DNA of 34,694 nt from Microbacterium helvum (GCF_014779795.1 NZ_JACXZS010000018.1:1-34694), one strand, 5' to 3'. Numbered from the stretch's first letter, positions 22,448-31,320 are shown. Numbers and translations are program-made. The notes: generated by a model from the letters alone, not told the origin.

Positions 22448-24076
22448 AAGAGTGAGCAGATAGACGTCGCTGCGGTGCAGGTCGATGTGATCGGCGACCC
22501 GGAAGCCCAGCGCCTCCAGATCGGCGACGCCCCAGGTGTCGGGAGCGGCGCCACGCTCGTACTCGACGAGCCACACGCGCGTCACGCCCGCGAAGCGCCC
22601 GATCGCAGCGGCCTCGGGGATGCTGTAGGTCGTCGCATCCCACAACCGGCTCTCGGTGTAGGGCGTCTTGAGCAGCACATCGTTCAGGCCGGTGTACGCC
22701 GCCGGATTCGTGTCGAGCGCCAGCCGCGGGCGTCGCGACGGCCGCACCGAGGCGTCGAACACGATCGCGTCGCCGGCCCGCGCCTCTTGCTGCACGGTCG
22801 CGGAGATGTCGTTCCAGTCCGACTGGTTCTTGGCGTACGGCGTACGCTGCCCCACGTACACGGGCGCGGCGGCCGCGAGCACCGCGATCAGGGCCATCGC
22901 GGCGAGCCCTGCCCCCGGCATCCTTCTCGAGAAATGGATGCCGTCGAGCCGGCGGATCCCGAGGGCCATCAGGATCGCTGCGGCCGGGGCCGCGAACGTG
23001 CCGTACCGGGGCGTGTAGCCGGGGATCATGGCGTTGACCAGCAGCAGGGTTCCGCTGGGGATCACGAGCCATGCGAGGGTGATCGCCTCGAGGTCGAGGC
23101 TCATCGCGGTCGACGGCCGACGGACCAGGCCACCCACCCACACGGCGACGGCCACGAGGATCAGCGCCCAGGCGATCAGCGCGAACGGCCACGCGCCGAA
23201 CCACATCTTGACGAGCACCATGTCGATCGAGACGCGGTCGCGGTCAGCGAGGAACGCGATCTGCTTGTGCTCGACCGCCGCCAGCACGAGCAGCGGACTG
23301 GCCGCGAGGAACGCCGCACCGGAGGCGATCGCCCAATGACGCAGGTGTCGCCGACGCTCCGGCGCGAGGGCCAGCACCACTCCGACGGCGACGGCGAGCA
23401 GCGCCAGGTAGAGGAAGACGTAGACGCCGACCGCCAGCACGGTCGCGTACACGACCCAGCCGCGGCGTGACGGCATCCCTCGACGAAGGATCTCGACCAC
23501 CACGACCCACAGCAGCGTGGCGAGCATCGCCGAGAACGCGTAGCTGCGGGCCTCTTCGCCGGCGTAGGTGAGTCTCGGCAGGATCGCGGCGACCGCCCCC
23601 GCGAGCACCGCGAAGCGGATCGACGGGGCGCGACCGCCGCCCCCGATCCGCCCGCACAGCCACGTGACCGCCGCCGCGCAGACGCCGATCGCGAGCGCGG
23701 AGGGCAGGCGCACCGAGAACGGGCTGGAGCCGAACAGCCGCACCCACCCGTGCAGTCCCAGGTAGTACGCGCCGTGCACCGCGTCGACGTGGAGGAACAT
23801 CGCGAACAGGCTGCCGAGCGGCCGTGTGGCCGACAGCACGCTCGCGGCCTCGTCGCCCCACAGGGACGGGATCCACGAGCCGGCCAGGCTCACGAGCGCC
23901 GCGAGGACGCCGATGATCGCGGCGGCGCGTCCCAGCCGGAGGGGATCGACGCCGGGCGCTTCATGCGGCGCCGCCGCGCGCTCACGCGCAGTGCTGACCG
24001 CCGGCGTCCGGTCCGCCTCGGACGCACCGGTGGCGGTGACCGGGCCCCGCTCGAACCTCTCCGGTGAGACGCTCAC
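22436..24076 (-). CDS. GT39/ArnT-like membrane glycosyltransferase
   Basis: The 546-residue protein has a charged N-terminal tail of about 50 residues and ten or more hydrophobic helices. After the first helix comes SLWGDEAASV (Asp75, Glu76), the acidic pair in the first extracellular loop that is the catalytic signature of polyprenol-phosphate-dependent GT-C enzymes such as protein mannosyltransferases and ArnT. HGAYYLGLHGWVRLFG and FSVRLPSALAIG follow, as usual in this family. A soluble C-terminal region (about residues 400-546) would face outside. It probably transfers a mannose-type sugar from a lipid carrier to a protein or cell-wall polymer; the acceptor is unknown. The start is GTG. 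The gene is flanked by 30-bp inverted repeats, and its stop lies inside one of them. Confidence 0.85.
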   Translation of the reverse strand: MSVSPERFERGPVTATGASEADRTPAVSTARERAAAPHEAPGVDPLRLGRAAAIIGVLAALVSLAGSWIPSLWGDEAASVLSATRPLGSLFAMFLHVDAVHGAYYLGLHGWVRLFGSSPFSVRLPSALAIGVCAAAVTWLCGRIGGGGRAPSIRFAVLAGAVAAILPRLTYAGEEARSYAFSAMLATLLWVVVVEILRRGMPSRRGWVVYATVLAVGVYVFLYLALLAVAVGVVLALAPERRRHLRHWAIASGAAFLAASPLLVLAAVEHKQIAFLADRDRVSIDMVLVKMWFGAWPFALIAWALILVAVAVWVGGLVRRPSTAMSLDLEAITLAWLVIPSGTLLLVNAMIPGYTPRYGTFAAPAAAILMALGIRRLDGIHFSRRMPGAGLAAMALIAVLAAAAPVYVGQRTPYAKNQSDWNDISATVQQEARAGDAIVFDASVRPSRRPRLALDTNPAAYTGLNDVLLKTPYTESRLWDATTYSIPEAAAIGRFAGVTRVWLVEYERGAAPDTWGVADLEALGFRVADHIDLHRSDVYLLTLPGR

Positions 24077-24169
24077 CCGTCCAGAGTGCGCTCATGCTCT
24101 GTGAACGGGCCGAGAGCGCGGCAGGGATCCCGCGACTCTAGACTTCGAGCCATGCCCCTGCTCGCCCCG

Positions 24170-24208
24170 CGGAGCGAGGAACGAGCGAAGACGAAACGCG
24201 GTGAGACG
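24170..24208 (+). repeat. Partial copy of the GAGACGAAACG dispersed repeat
   Basis: CGGAGCGAGGAACGAGCGAA followed by GACGAAACGCGGTGAGACG resembles the tail of the repeat at 22338 (AGACGAAACGTGGTGAG there, one mismatch). It forms the left part of a longer imperfect inverted structure with 24265-24294. Confidence 0.6.
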
Positions 24209-24264
24209 CTCTCAAGAACCCAGCCCACGCGCGTGAGCCGCGAGCACGGCTGGCCCGACAGGCG

Positions 24265-24294
24265 TCGTCTCGCTCCGCTCGCTCAACGACCGGG
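24265..24294 (-). repeat. Inverted 30-bp copy of the dispersed repeat
   Basis: This is the exact reverse complement of 22338-22367 over all 30 bases. The two copies bracket the glycosyltransferase gene. The copy lies just past the stop of the LysR gene and may terminate its transcript. Confidence 0.85.
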
Positions 24295-24302
24295 TGGGGC
24301 GC

Positions 24303-25217
24303 TCACGCGACATGCGCGGCCTCCAGCAGATCCCGCGCCACCGGCGACAGGTCGCGCGCGGCGCCGCGCCAGATCGCGGTGATCGGGCGGGTGATCGGCG
24401 GGGTGTCGACCGGGACCCGGGCCAGGCGCCCGAGACGCAGGTCGTCGGCGACGACGCGGCTCGACAACACGGCCGGCGCCAAGCCGCTCGCCACCGTCGA
24501 CCGGATCGCGGCGGTGTTCGCGAGCACGACCGCCGGCGCGGCCGGCGCGTGACCCAGCCGCTCCTCGACGACGAGCTCCCAGCTGCGCCGCGTGCCGCTG
24601 CCGAGCTCGCGGGCGACGAGGCCGGTGGCGGCGATCTCTGCCAGGGGGACGGCATCCCGAACCACCCACGGATGGTCCGTCGCGACGACGACCACCAGTT
24701 CGTCCCGCGCGACGACGCGGCTCGACAGGTCCGTCAATGCCTCGGGGCTCTCGATGAAGCCGAGGGATGCCTCACCGCCCCGCACCCGTGCACACGTGTC
24801 GGCGCTGTTCGCGGTGAGCAGGCGCACCTCGGTCGGCAGGAGCCCGGCAGCGACCTGCGCCGACCGCAGCGTCACGAGCCAGCGCGGCAGCAGGTGCGAT
24901 GCGACGGTCTGGCTGGCGGCGACCGAGAGCTCGCGGCCGGTCTCGCCGCGCAACTGCCCGATTCCGGTCTCGAGCCGGTCGGCCGCGTGCAGCAGGTCGT
25001 CGGCCCACGCGACGAAGACCTCGCCCGCAGGCGTGGCGGTCACGCCGTGCGGCGAGCGCAGCAGCAGCTCGAGCCCGAGCGCGCGCTCCATGGCGCGCAG
25101 TCGTGCCGATGCGGACTGCTGCGTCACACCGCGCTCGCGCGCGGCGGCCGAGATGGAGCCGCTCTCGAGCACCGCGCGCAGCAGCCGCAGGGCCTCGATG
25201 TCGGGTACGTACCCCAT
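24303..25217 (-). CDS. LysR-family transcriptional regulator
   Basis: The 304-residue protein has the LysR winged helix-turn-helix at about residues 5-60 (IEALRLLRAVLESGSISAAARERGVTQQSASARLRAMERALG) and a two-lobed effector-binding domain. It is divergent from the YeiH-like gene, with only about 55 bases between the starts; in such pairs the LysR protein normally controls the neighbour. ATG at 25217 is used here; a GTG two codons earlier (25223) is possible. Neither has a strong ribosome binding site. The effector is unknown. Confidence 0.92.
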   Translation of the reverse strand: MGYVPDIEALRLLRAVLESGSISAAARERGVTQQSASARLRAMERALGLELLLRSPHGVTATPAGEVFVAWADDLLHAADRLETGIGQLRGETGRELSVAASQTVASHLLPRWLVTLRSAQVAAGLLPTEVRLLTANSADTCARVRGGEASLGFIESPEALTDLSSRVVARDELVVVVATDHPWVVRDAVPLAEIAATGLVARELGSGTRRSWELVVEERLGHAPAAPAVVLANTAAIRSTVASGLAPAVLSSRVVADDLRLGRLARVPVDTPPITRPITAIWRGAARDLSPVARDLLEAAHVA

Positions 25218-25272
25218 TGCCACAGCCTACGCCTGTACCCCTACGCATCCGCCGGGGATACCGGAGCGCGAG

Positions 25273-26316
25273 GTGAAAAGCGAACGTGGAATGGTGTTCC
25301 GCTCCGCCCCGCTCGCACCCCGCTCCGCCCAGCTGGTCCCCGGCATCGCCCTCTGCCTCGCGATCGGCGCCGTTTCGCTCGCTCTCGGCACGATCGCTCC
25401 GGTGGTCGGCAGCGCTCTGCCGGCCATCGCGATCGGCGTGGCGGTGGCGGCGATCCGGCGGCCGGGCGCACGCACGCTGCCTGGCATCGCGTTCTCGGCG
25501 AAGTGGCTGCTGCAAGCCGCCGTGGTGCTGCTCGGCGCCCAGCTGTCGCTGCAGGACGTCATCACTGTGGGCGCTGAATCGCTGCCGGTCATGCTCAGCA
25601 CACTGACGGTGTGCCTGCTCGCCGCGTGGGGCCTCGGGCGCGCCATGCGGATCGACGGACGCCTGCGCACGCTGATCGGCGTCGGCACCGGCATCTGCGG
25701 CGCATCGGCGATCGCGGCCGTGGCTCCGGTGATCGCGGCGACGAGCGGCGAGATCGCCTACGCCGTGTCGACGATCTTCGTGTTCAACATCGCGGCTGCG
25801 GTCGCCTTCCCGCTGCTCGGCCACGCGCTCGGACTCGATGCCCACACGTTCGGCCTGCTCGCGGGCACCGCGATCAACGACACCAGCTCGGTGGTCGCCG
25901 CGGCGACGACGTTCGGCGCGGGAGCACTCGGTTTCGCGGTGGTCGTGAAGCTCGTGCGCACGCTCATGATCGTGCCGATCAGTGTGGGATTGGCGCTGCG
26001 TCAGCCGCAGGGCGGTGCGTCGAGCCTGCTGCGGCAGCCGTGGCGCATCCTCACGCTGGTGCCGTGGTTCATCGTGGGGTTCGTCGTCATGGTGCTGGCC
26101 CACTCGGCCGGCCTGATCTCCGCCGGAGCGCACCTTGTCATGGCGAGCGCCGGCGGCCTGCTGATCGCGGCCGCGCTCGCGGGCATCGGCCTTTCGACCG
26201 ACCTCGGCGCGATCCGCCAGGCCGGCTGGCGCCCGCTCGCGCTCGGCGCGGCGCTCTCGCTGCTGGTGACCGCGACGGCGCTGGGCGTGCTCGCCCTCAC
26301 CGGCCGGCTCGGCTGA
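25273..26316 (+). CDS. YeiH-family putative sulfate exporter (UPF0324)
   Basis: This membrane protein of about 347 residues has ten or so hydrophobic helices. The family core is unmistakable: AKWLLQAAVVLLGAQLSL, GVGTGICGASAIAAVAPVI and LAGTAINDTSSVVAAATTFG, ending AGIGLSTDLGAIRQAGWRPL. Relatives are annotated as putative sulfate or small-anion exporters, with little biochemistry behind it. The GTG at 25273 has GGAG 6 bases upstream and is preferred; the ATG at 25291 would be a shorter alternative. Pairing with a divergent LysR gene is the usual arrangement. A link to sulfate released by the arylsulfatase is tempting, but the two genes are 20 kb apart. Confidence 0.9.
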   Translation: MKSERGMVFRSAPLAPRSAQLVPGIALCLAIGAVSLALGTIAPVVGSALPAIAIGVAVAAIRRPGARTLPGIAFSAKWLLQAAVVLLGAQLSLQDVITVGAESLPVMLSTLTVCLLAAWGLGRAMRIDGRLRTLIGVGTGICGASAIAAVAPVIAATSGEIAYAVSTIFVFNIAAAVAFPLLGHALGLDAHTFGLLAGTAINDTSSVVAAATTFGAGALGFAVVVKLVRTLMIVPISVGLALRQPQGGASSLLRQPWRILTLVPWFIVGFVVMVLAHSAGLISAGAHLVMASAGGLLIAAALAGIGLSTDLGAIRQAGWRPLALGAALSLLVTATALGVLALTGRLG

Positions 26317-26342
26317 GCCGAGGCATCCCCCTCTTCACTTCG

Positions 26343-26409
26343 ACAGGTCAACCGCGGCTCCACAGGAGAAACGGTGCCGGAATCTCCTGCGGAAGTGCGG
26401 TTGACCTGT
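26343..26409. repeat. REP-like palindromic element, copy 1
   Basis: ACAGGTCAACCGC (26343-26355) is the exact reverse complement of 26397-26409. The interior shares CGCGnTnCACAGGA-type sequence with the copy at 30224-30296. It lies between the convergent YeiH and zinc dehydrogenase genes, where it could also act as a terminator. From about 26438 a short GGACCCGACC direct repeat follows before the dehydrogenase stop. Confidence 0.85.
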
Positions 26410-26469
26410 TGGCGGAGGGCCCCGCACGGCATCGGGCGGACCCGACCTGCGACCGGACCCGACCCGCGG

Positions 26470-27477
26470 TCAGAGCGCGACGTGGAACTTCGGGCCCGGG
26501 CCGGCGGCAGGCGGCCGCACGCCCGCGAGGATCGCGGGCAGGTCGTCGAGCGAGACGGTCGCGGCGACGAGGGGGCGAGGGTCGACGACGCCCGCGGCGT
26601 AGGCGTCGATCGTGCCGGCCAGTCCCGGCGAGGCGCTCAGCACGCCGACGGCCGTCACATCCTTGAGGGCGAGGTCGCGTGTGTCGATGCGACTCGGGAC
26701 GCCGGCGAGTCCGATGTAGACCACGCGCCCGCCGGGTTCGACGAGCTCGAGCGCCCGCGCAGGCAGTGTCGGGGAATTGGATGCCTCGACCACGGCATCC
26801 CACGGCAGGCGGGGGAGCGTCTGCTCGGTCCAGACCTCGTCGAAGCCTAGCGATCGGGCGAACGCCGCCGAGGCGTCATCGCGCGCGAGCAGGTGCACCT
26901 CGGTTCCCGCCGCGCGCGCGAACATCGCGCTGAGCACCCCGATCGTGCCCGGTCCGAGGACGAGGCAGCGATCGCCTGGCCGCAGCGCCGCGCCCTGCAC
27001 CGCGCGGAAGGCGTTGCCGCCCGGCTCGACCAGGGCACCCATCGTGTCGTCGACGGAATCGGGCAGTCGGTGCAGCGATGCGACGGTCGTCGCGACCTTC
27101 TCAGCGAGCGCGCCGGGCTTGCCACCGCGGATGCCGAGTTCGAGACGGCGCTCGCACACGTGCTGCCGACCGTGCTGACACCGGCGGCACTCACCGCAGC
27201 CGAGCATCGTGTCGCCTGTGACGCGGCGCCCGATCCAGGCCGGATCGACACCGGCGCCCACGGCTGAGACAGCGCCCGTCCACTCGTGCCCGATGCGCAT
27301 CGGGTACGCGGCGTGGCCGGAGTGCAGATATGCCATATCACCGCTGAAGAACTCGAGGTCGGTGCCGCAGATGCCCGCACGGTGCACGTCGACGACCACC
27401 TCGCCCGGCGCCGCGACCGGCGGGGCGACGTCCTGCACCTCGGCCTGCCCGGGGGCGGTGATGACGAGCGCCCTCAT
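26470..27477 (-). CDS. Zinc-dependent sugar/polyol dehydrogenase (medium-chain family)
   Basis: The 335-residue NAD(P)-dependent enzyme shows catalytic zinc ligands Cys37 (AGICGTD), His64 and Glu65 (RIGHEWTG). The structural zinc site is complete: Cys94, Cys97, Cys100 and Cys108 (GCGECRRCQHGRQHVC). The Rossmann motif is VLGPGTIGVLSA. The group includes threonine, sorbitol and aldose dehydrogenases. It is the last gene of the dehydratase-lactonase-dehydrogenase operon, with its ATG overlapping the lactonase stop by 4 bases. Inferred role: oxidation of an aldose to the lactone that the neighbouring SMP-30 protein opens. The sugar is unknown. Confidence 0.88.
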   Translation of the reverse strand: MRALVITAPGQAEVQDVAPPVAAPGEVVVDVHRAGICGTDLEFFSGDMAYLHSGHAAYPMRIGHEWTGAVSAVGAGVDPAWIGRRVTGDTMLGCGECRRCQHGRQHVCERRLELGIRGGKPGALAEKVATTVASLHRLPDSVDDTMGALVEPGGNAFRAVQGAALRPGDRCLVLGPGTIGVLSAMFARAAGTEVHLLARDDASAAFARSLGFDEVWTEQTLPRLPWDAVVEASNSPTLPARALELVEPGGRVVYIGLAGVPSRIDTRDLALKDVTAVGVLSASPGLAGTIDAYAAGVVDPRPLVAATVSLDDLPAILAGVRPPAAGPGPKFHVAL

Positions 27478-28382
27478 CGTCCGCCCCACAGGAGCGGAGG
27501 GATGCCGCGGACCCCGGGTCTCGCCGTGAACACCCGCCCCGACAGCGGGTGGGCGTCGCGCTGGGCCTGCGTCAGATGCTCGGTCGCTGTGGTGACCACG
27601 AGCGTGTCGAGCTCGGGACCGGCGAACACCGGGCACGTGGTGTGCGGTGCCGGCACGTCGACGCGGCCGACGAGGCGTCCGTCTGGCGCGAACCGCAGCA
27701 CGCAGCCGCCGCCCCACACCGCGACCCACACGTGGTCGTCGGCGTCGATCGTCATGCCGTCGGGGTGGCCGTGGGAGAGCGCGGCGAAGACGGTGCGCGG
27801 TCCGGTCGCGCCGGTCGCGGGATCGTAGGAGCGGACGAAGATGCGGGAGCTTCCGGTGTCGGCGCTGTAGAACCGGCGGCCGTCGGCGCTCCAGGCGAGT
27901 CCGTTCGAGAGCGTGAGGTCGTCGTCGATGACGGTCGTCGGCTCATCGACGCCGGCCTCGACGCGCAGCAGCAGTTCATCGCCGGGCCCGAGGGTGCCCA
28001 CGACGAAACGGCCCGCCGGGTCGGGCTTGCCGTCGTTGAACCGGCGACCCTCGCCCGTCACGAGCTCGCGGCCGGACGAGATCGCACCGTCGCCCGACAC
28101 GTAATGCAGCCGGCTGGTCCCGGCGACGACGAGTGCGCCGTCGGCGGCGACCGCGACGGCGCCCGCGGAGTCGGGCGTCTGGATCCGGCTCTGCGGCTCG
28201 ACGCGGCCGTCGTCGTGCAGGCGACCGACATGGACGGCCCCGGCCATGATGTCGACCCACAGCAGGCGTTCGCGGATCGGGTCCCACGTCGGCCCCTCGC
28301 CGAGGAACTGCGGCTCGTCGGTCGCCGGCTCGGCCGTGGCGAGGAGCGGAACGTCGGCGTAGCCCGGCTCAATGGGATTCAC
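27474..28382 (-). CDS. SMP-30/gluconolactonase family sugar lactonase
   Basis: The 302-residue six-bladed beta-propeller should hydrolyse an aldonolactone to the free sugar acid. Metal-site landmarks of the family are present: LGEGPTWD (glutamate), RFNDGKPDPAGRFVVGTL (asparagine), TLSNGLAWSADGRRFYSADT and HPDGMTIDADDHVWVAVW (aspartate). No signal peptide is present, so it is cytosolic. The GTG start at 28382 reads through the last 14 bases of the dehydratase gene in another frame. The three gene products would act in the order dehydrogenase, lactonase, dehydratase. Confidence 0.9.
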   Translation of the reverse strand: MNPIEPGYADVPLLATAEPATDEPQFLGEGPTWDPIRERLLWVDIMAGAVHVGRLHDDGRVEPQSRIQTPDSAGAVAVAADGALVVAGTSRLHYVSGDGAISSGRELVTGEGRRFNDGKPDPAGRFVVGTLGPGDELLLRVEAGVDEPTTVIDDDLTLSNGLAWSADGRRFYSADTGSSRIFVRSYDPATGATGPRTVFAALSHGHPDGMTIDADDHVWVAVWGGGCVLRFAPDGRLVGRVDVPAPHTTCPVFAGPELDTLVVTTATEHLTQAQRDAHPLSGRVFTARPGVRGIPPLLWGGR

Positions 28383-30081
28383 GGGAGACCTCCGATCCGG
28401 AGGCGCCGACGAGGAAGTCGAGGTCCGCCCCCTGGTCGGCCTGCAGCACGTGATCGACGTACAGGCGTTCCCACCCGCGGCGCGGGTTCGCGAAGCCGTC
28501 CACGGTCGCGGCGTCGGGGGCGCGGCGGACGAGCTCGTCGGCGGGCACGTCGAGCTCCAGCCGCCGGGCACGCACATCGAGGCTGATCCAGTCGCCGGTG
28601 CGAACCAGCGCCAGCGGTCCGCCCGCGGCCGCCTCCGGAGTCACGTGCAGCACGACCGTCCCGTAGGCCGTGCCCGACATCCGGCCGTCGCAGATGCGCA
28701 CCATGTCACGCACACCCTTCTCCAGCAGCTTGGTCGGCAGTGGCATGTTCGACACCTCGGGCATGCCCGGGTACCCCTTCGGCCCGCAGCCGCGCAGCAC
28801 CATCACGCTGTTCTCGTCGATGTCGAGGTCGGGGTCGTCGATGCGGGCGTGGAAGTCCTCGATCGAGTCGAACACGACCGCCCGGCCGCGGTGCTTCAGC
28901 AGGTGCGGCGACGCGGCCGCGGGCTTGATGAGCGCGCCGCCGGGGGCGAGCGAGCCGCGCAGCACCGAGATGCCGGCGTGCGACTGCAGCGGCGACTCGC
29001 GCGGCGTGATGACGTCGGCATCCCAGATCTTCGCATCGTCGAGATAGTCGACCAGGGGCTTGCCGGTGATGGTGAGCGCCTCGGGATCGAGCAGATCGCG
29101 CACCTCGCGCAGCACCGCGAGAAACCCACCCGCGCGGAACAGGTCGTCCATCAGATACCGGCCCGCCGGCTGCAGGTTCACCAGCAGCGGCACCTCCGCC
29201 CCGATCCGGTCGAAGTCATCGATCGACAGGTCGATGCCCAGGCGCCCGGCGATCGCCAGCAGGTGCACGACCGCGTTCGTCGACCCGCCGATCGCCGCGA
29301 GCGCGACGATCGCGTTGTGGAAGCTGCCCTTCGTCAGGAACGACGACGGGCGACGGTCCTCCGCGACCAGCTCGACCGCGAACCGGCCCGTGTCGTGCGC
29401 AGCCTCCAGCAGCCGCGCATCCGCTGCCGGCGTGCCGGCCAGCCCCGGGATCACCGTCCCGAGCGCCTCCGCGACCAGCGCCATCGTCGACGCCGTGCCC
29501 ATCGTGTTGCAGTGCCCCTTCGAGCGGATCATCGACGACTCGCTCTTCAGGAACATCGCCTCGCTCAGCGTCCCGGCCCGCACCTCCTCGCTGAGGCGCC
29601 ACACATCGGTGCCGCACCCCAACGCCTCACCCCGGAAGTGACCGGTGAGCATGGGCCCGCCCGGCACCACCACGGCGGGCAGGTCGACGGATGCCGCGGC
29701 CATCAGCAGCGCCGGGATGGTCTTGTCGCACCCGCCCAGCAGCACCACCCCGTCGATCGGATTCGCGCGCAGCATCTCCTCCGTGGCCATCGCCGCCATA
29801 TTGCGCCACAGCATCGCCGTCGGCCGCACGTTCGTCTCACCCAGCGACACCACCGGCAGCTCCAGCGGGATGCCACCCGCCTCATAGACGCCGTTCTTCA
29901 CCGACTGCGCCACCTCCGACAGGTGCGCGTTGCACGGCGTGAGATCCGACGCCGTGTTCGCGATCGCGATCTGCGGACGACCCGTGAACGCACTGTCAGG
30001 CACCCCGCGGCGCATCCACGCCCGATGGATGTACGCGTTCCGGTCATCCCCCGCATACCACTGCGAACTTCGAAGCGTCAT
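28369..30081 (-). CDS. IlvD/Edd family sugar-acid dehydratase
   Basis: The 570-residue iron-sulfur enzyme has cluster cysteines at Cys50 (DLTPCNAH), Cys118 (LLGGCDKTIPALLMA) and Cys191 (GHCNTMGTASTM). This spacing matches L-arabinonate/pentonate dehydratases with a [2Fe-2S] cluster, and the length also fits. It should convert an aldonate to the 2-keto-3-deoxy acid. The context (lactonase and dehydrogenase) makes branched-chain amino acid dihydroxyacid dehydratase unlikely. Candidate substrates are L-arabinonate, D-xylonate, L-fuconate or D-galactonate; sequence alone does not decide. The start MTLRSSQWYAG has AGAGG about 8 bases upstream. It is first in a three-gene overlapping operon; no dedicated regulator is adjacent. 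Confidence 0.9.
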   Translation of the reverse strand: MTLRSSQWYAGDDRNAYIHRAWMRRGVPDSAFTGRPQIAIANTASDLTPCNAHLSEVAQSVKNGVYEAGGIPLELPVVSLGETNVRPTAMLWRNMAAMATEEMLRANPIDGVVLLGGCDKTIPALLMAAASVDLPAVVVPGGPMLTGHFRGEALGCGTDVWRLSEEVRAGTLSEAMFLKSESSMIRSKGHCNTMGTASTMALVAEALGTVIPGLAGTPAADARLLEAAHDTGRFAVELVAEDRRPSSFLTKGSFHNAIVALAAIGGSTNAVVHLLAIAGRLGIDLSIDDFDRIGAEVPLLVNLQPAGRYLMDDLFRAGGFLAVLREVRDLLDPEALTITGKPLVDYLDDAKIWDADVITPRESPLQSHAGISVLRGSLAPGGALIKPAAASPHLLKHRGRAVVFDSIEDFHARIDDPDLDIDENSVMVLRGCGPKGYPGMPEVSNMPLPTKLLEKGVRDMVRICDGRMSGTAYGTVVLHVTPEAAAGGPLALVRTGDWISLDVRARRLELDVPADELVRRAPDAATVDGFANPRRGWERLYVDHVLQADQGADLDFLVGASGSEVSRESH

Positions 30082-30384
30082 CCTCGACCTCTCGTCCCGC
30101 CCGTGCGCCACCGCCCGGGCCTTCCGCCATCCTCCCCGATCCTCCGCGCGACGCGCGCTTCTGCCACGGGCCTGGTGAAGAGCGGCCATCCTCGCGCCGC
30201 GGCCGCCGGCATCCCTCACCTCCTCAACAGGTCAACCGCGCTTCCACAGGACGGATCCAGCCCGTTCCTCTTGCACAACGCCGGTTGACCTGTTGAACGG
30301 CGGTGCCACGCCGCCAGGACGGAGCGAGTGGATGCCGCAGGCCGACGCCTCAGCGCCCCCGACAGCCGCTGGCGCGGACGCGCC
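30082..30384. other. Intergenic region upstream of the dehydratase operon
   Basis: These 303 bases carry no gene. Bases 30082-30223 must hold the leftward promoter of the dehydratase operon, but no convincing -35/-10 pair or operator was seen. Bases 30224-30296 are the second REP-like element. The remaining 88 bases, including GAGTGGATGCCG at about 30325, look like decayed terminator sequence after the aldo/keto reductase. Confidence 0.6.
30224..30296. repeat. REP-like palindromic element, copy 2
   Basis: TCAACAGGTCAACCG (30224-30238) is the exact reverse complement of 30282-30296, with 43 bases between. It shares ACAGGTCAACCGCG and CCACAGGA with copy 1 in the same orientation, and both end in CGGTTGACCTGTT. 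Confidence 0.85.
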
Positions 30385-31320
30385 TCAGGGCACGCGGTAG
30401 CCCGCGGCGCGGAACAGCTCGTACCACTCCGCCCGCGTCAGGGTCACGTCGGAGCCCTGCGCGGCTCCGCGGACGCGGTCCGGCGTGGTGGTGCCCAGCA
30501 CGACCTGCATCATCGCCGGGTGACGAGTGATCCACGCCACGGCGATGGCGATCGGCGGCACGTCATACTGCGCGGCGAGCCGGTCGATCACGGCGTTCAG
30601 CTCGGGGTAGTCAGGCGAGTCCAGGAACACGCCGGTGAAGAAGCCGGCCTGGAACGGCGACCACGCCTGGATGGCGATGTCGTGCAGGCGGCAGTAGTCC
30701 ACGATGCCGCCGGCGTCGAGGGTCAGCGACTGGTCCTCGCCCTGCATGTTGGCCGCGACGCCCTGCGCGATCGACGGCGCGTGCGTGATCGACAGCTGGA
30801 TCTGGTTCGCGACGATGGGCTGGCGCACCGACTTCTTGAGCAGATCGATCTGACGCGGCGTGTGGTTCGAGACGCCGAAGGCGCGCACCTTGCCCGTGGC
30901 TTCGAGATCGTCGAAGGCCCGCGCGACCTCGTCGGGCTCGACGAGCGCGTCGGGACGATGCAGCAGCAGGATGTCGACGTAGTCGGTGTCGAGGGCGCGC
31001 AGCGAGCCCTCGACCGATTCGACGATGTGCTCGTACGAGAAGTCGAAGTACGGCCCCTCCCGCACGATGCCGGCCTTGGTCTGGATCGTGAGCTGCTCGC
31101 GCTCGGACGGGCTGAGCCGCATGGCTTCGGCGAACCGTCGCTCGCAGCCGTGCAGCTCTCTGCCGTAGATATCGGCGTGGTCGATGAAGTCGATGCCGGC
31201 ATCGCGGGCCGTGTTCACCAGCGCGCGCACGGCGTCGTCGTCGAGGTCCTGGATCCGCATCAGGCCGAGCACCACTTCGGGTGCGGGGCGATCGATGCCG
31301 GCGAGGCCGATGGTCTTCAT
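30385..31320 (-). CDS. Aldo/keto reductase (YdhF-like)
   Basis: The 311-residue NADPH-dependent TIM-barrel reductase has the catalytic tetrad visible: Asp50 and Tyr55-region in FIDHADIYG, the lysine in TIQTKAGI and the histidine in ILLLHRPD. The sequence VVLGLMRIQDLDDDAVRALV and the KSVRQPIVANQIQLS segment resemble the E. coli YdhF group. The start MKTIGLAG has AGAAGAGA just upstream; earlier in-frame starts add an unlikely tail. It is single, between the REP element and the TetR operator region, and could be under the same TetR control from the divergent side, though its start is 186 bases away from the operator. The substrate is unknown. Confidence 0.9.
   Translation of the reverse strand: MKTIGLAGIDRPAPEVVLGLMRIQDLDDDAVRALVNTARDAGIDFIDHADIYGRELHGCERRFAEAMRLSPSEREQLTIQTKAGIVREGPYFDFSYEHIVESVEGSLRALDTDYVDILLLHRPDALVEPDEVARAFDDLEATGKVRAFGVSNHTPRQIDLLKKSVRQPIVANQIQLSITHAPSIAQGVAANMQGEDQSLTLDAGGIVDYCRLHDIAIQAWSPFQAGFFTGVFLDSPDYPELNAVIDRLAAQYDVPPIAIAVAWITRHPAMMQVVLGTTTPDRVRGAAQGSDVTLTRAEWYELFRAAGYRVP

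Noticed and set aside
24139..24380. Possible small leaderless gene: TAGACT -10-like box 7 bases before an ATG at 24152
   Set aside because: The predicted peptide is Arg/Pro-rich, runs through dispersed repeats and into the antisense of the LysR gene, and has no recognisable features.
28369..30081. Dihydroxyacid dehydratase of branched-chain amino acid synthesis (ilvD)
   Set aside because: The operon with an SMP-30 lactonase and a zinc sugar dehydrogenase, and the similarity of the cysteine pattern to pentonate dehydratases, argue for a sugar-acid substrate.
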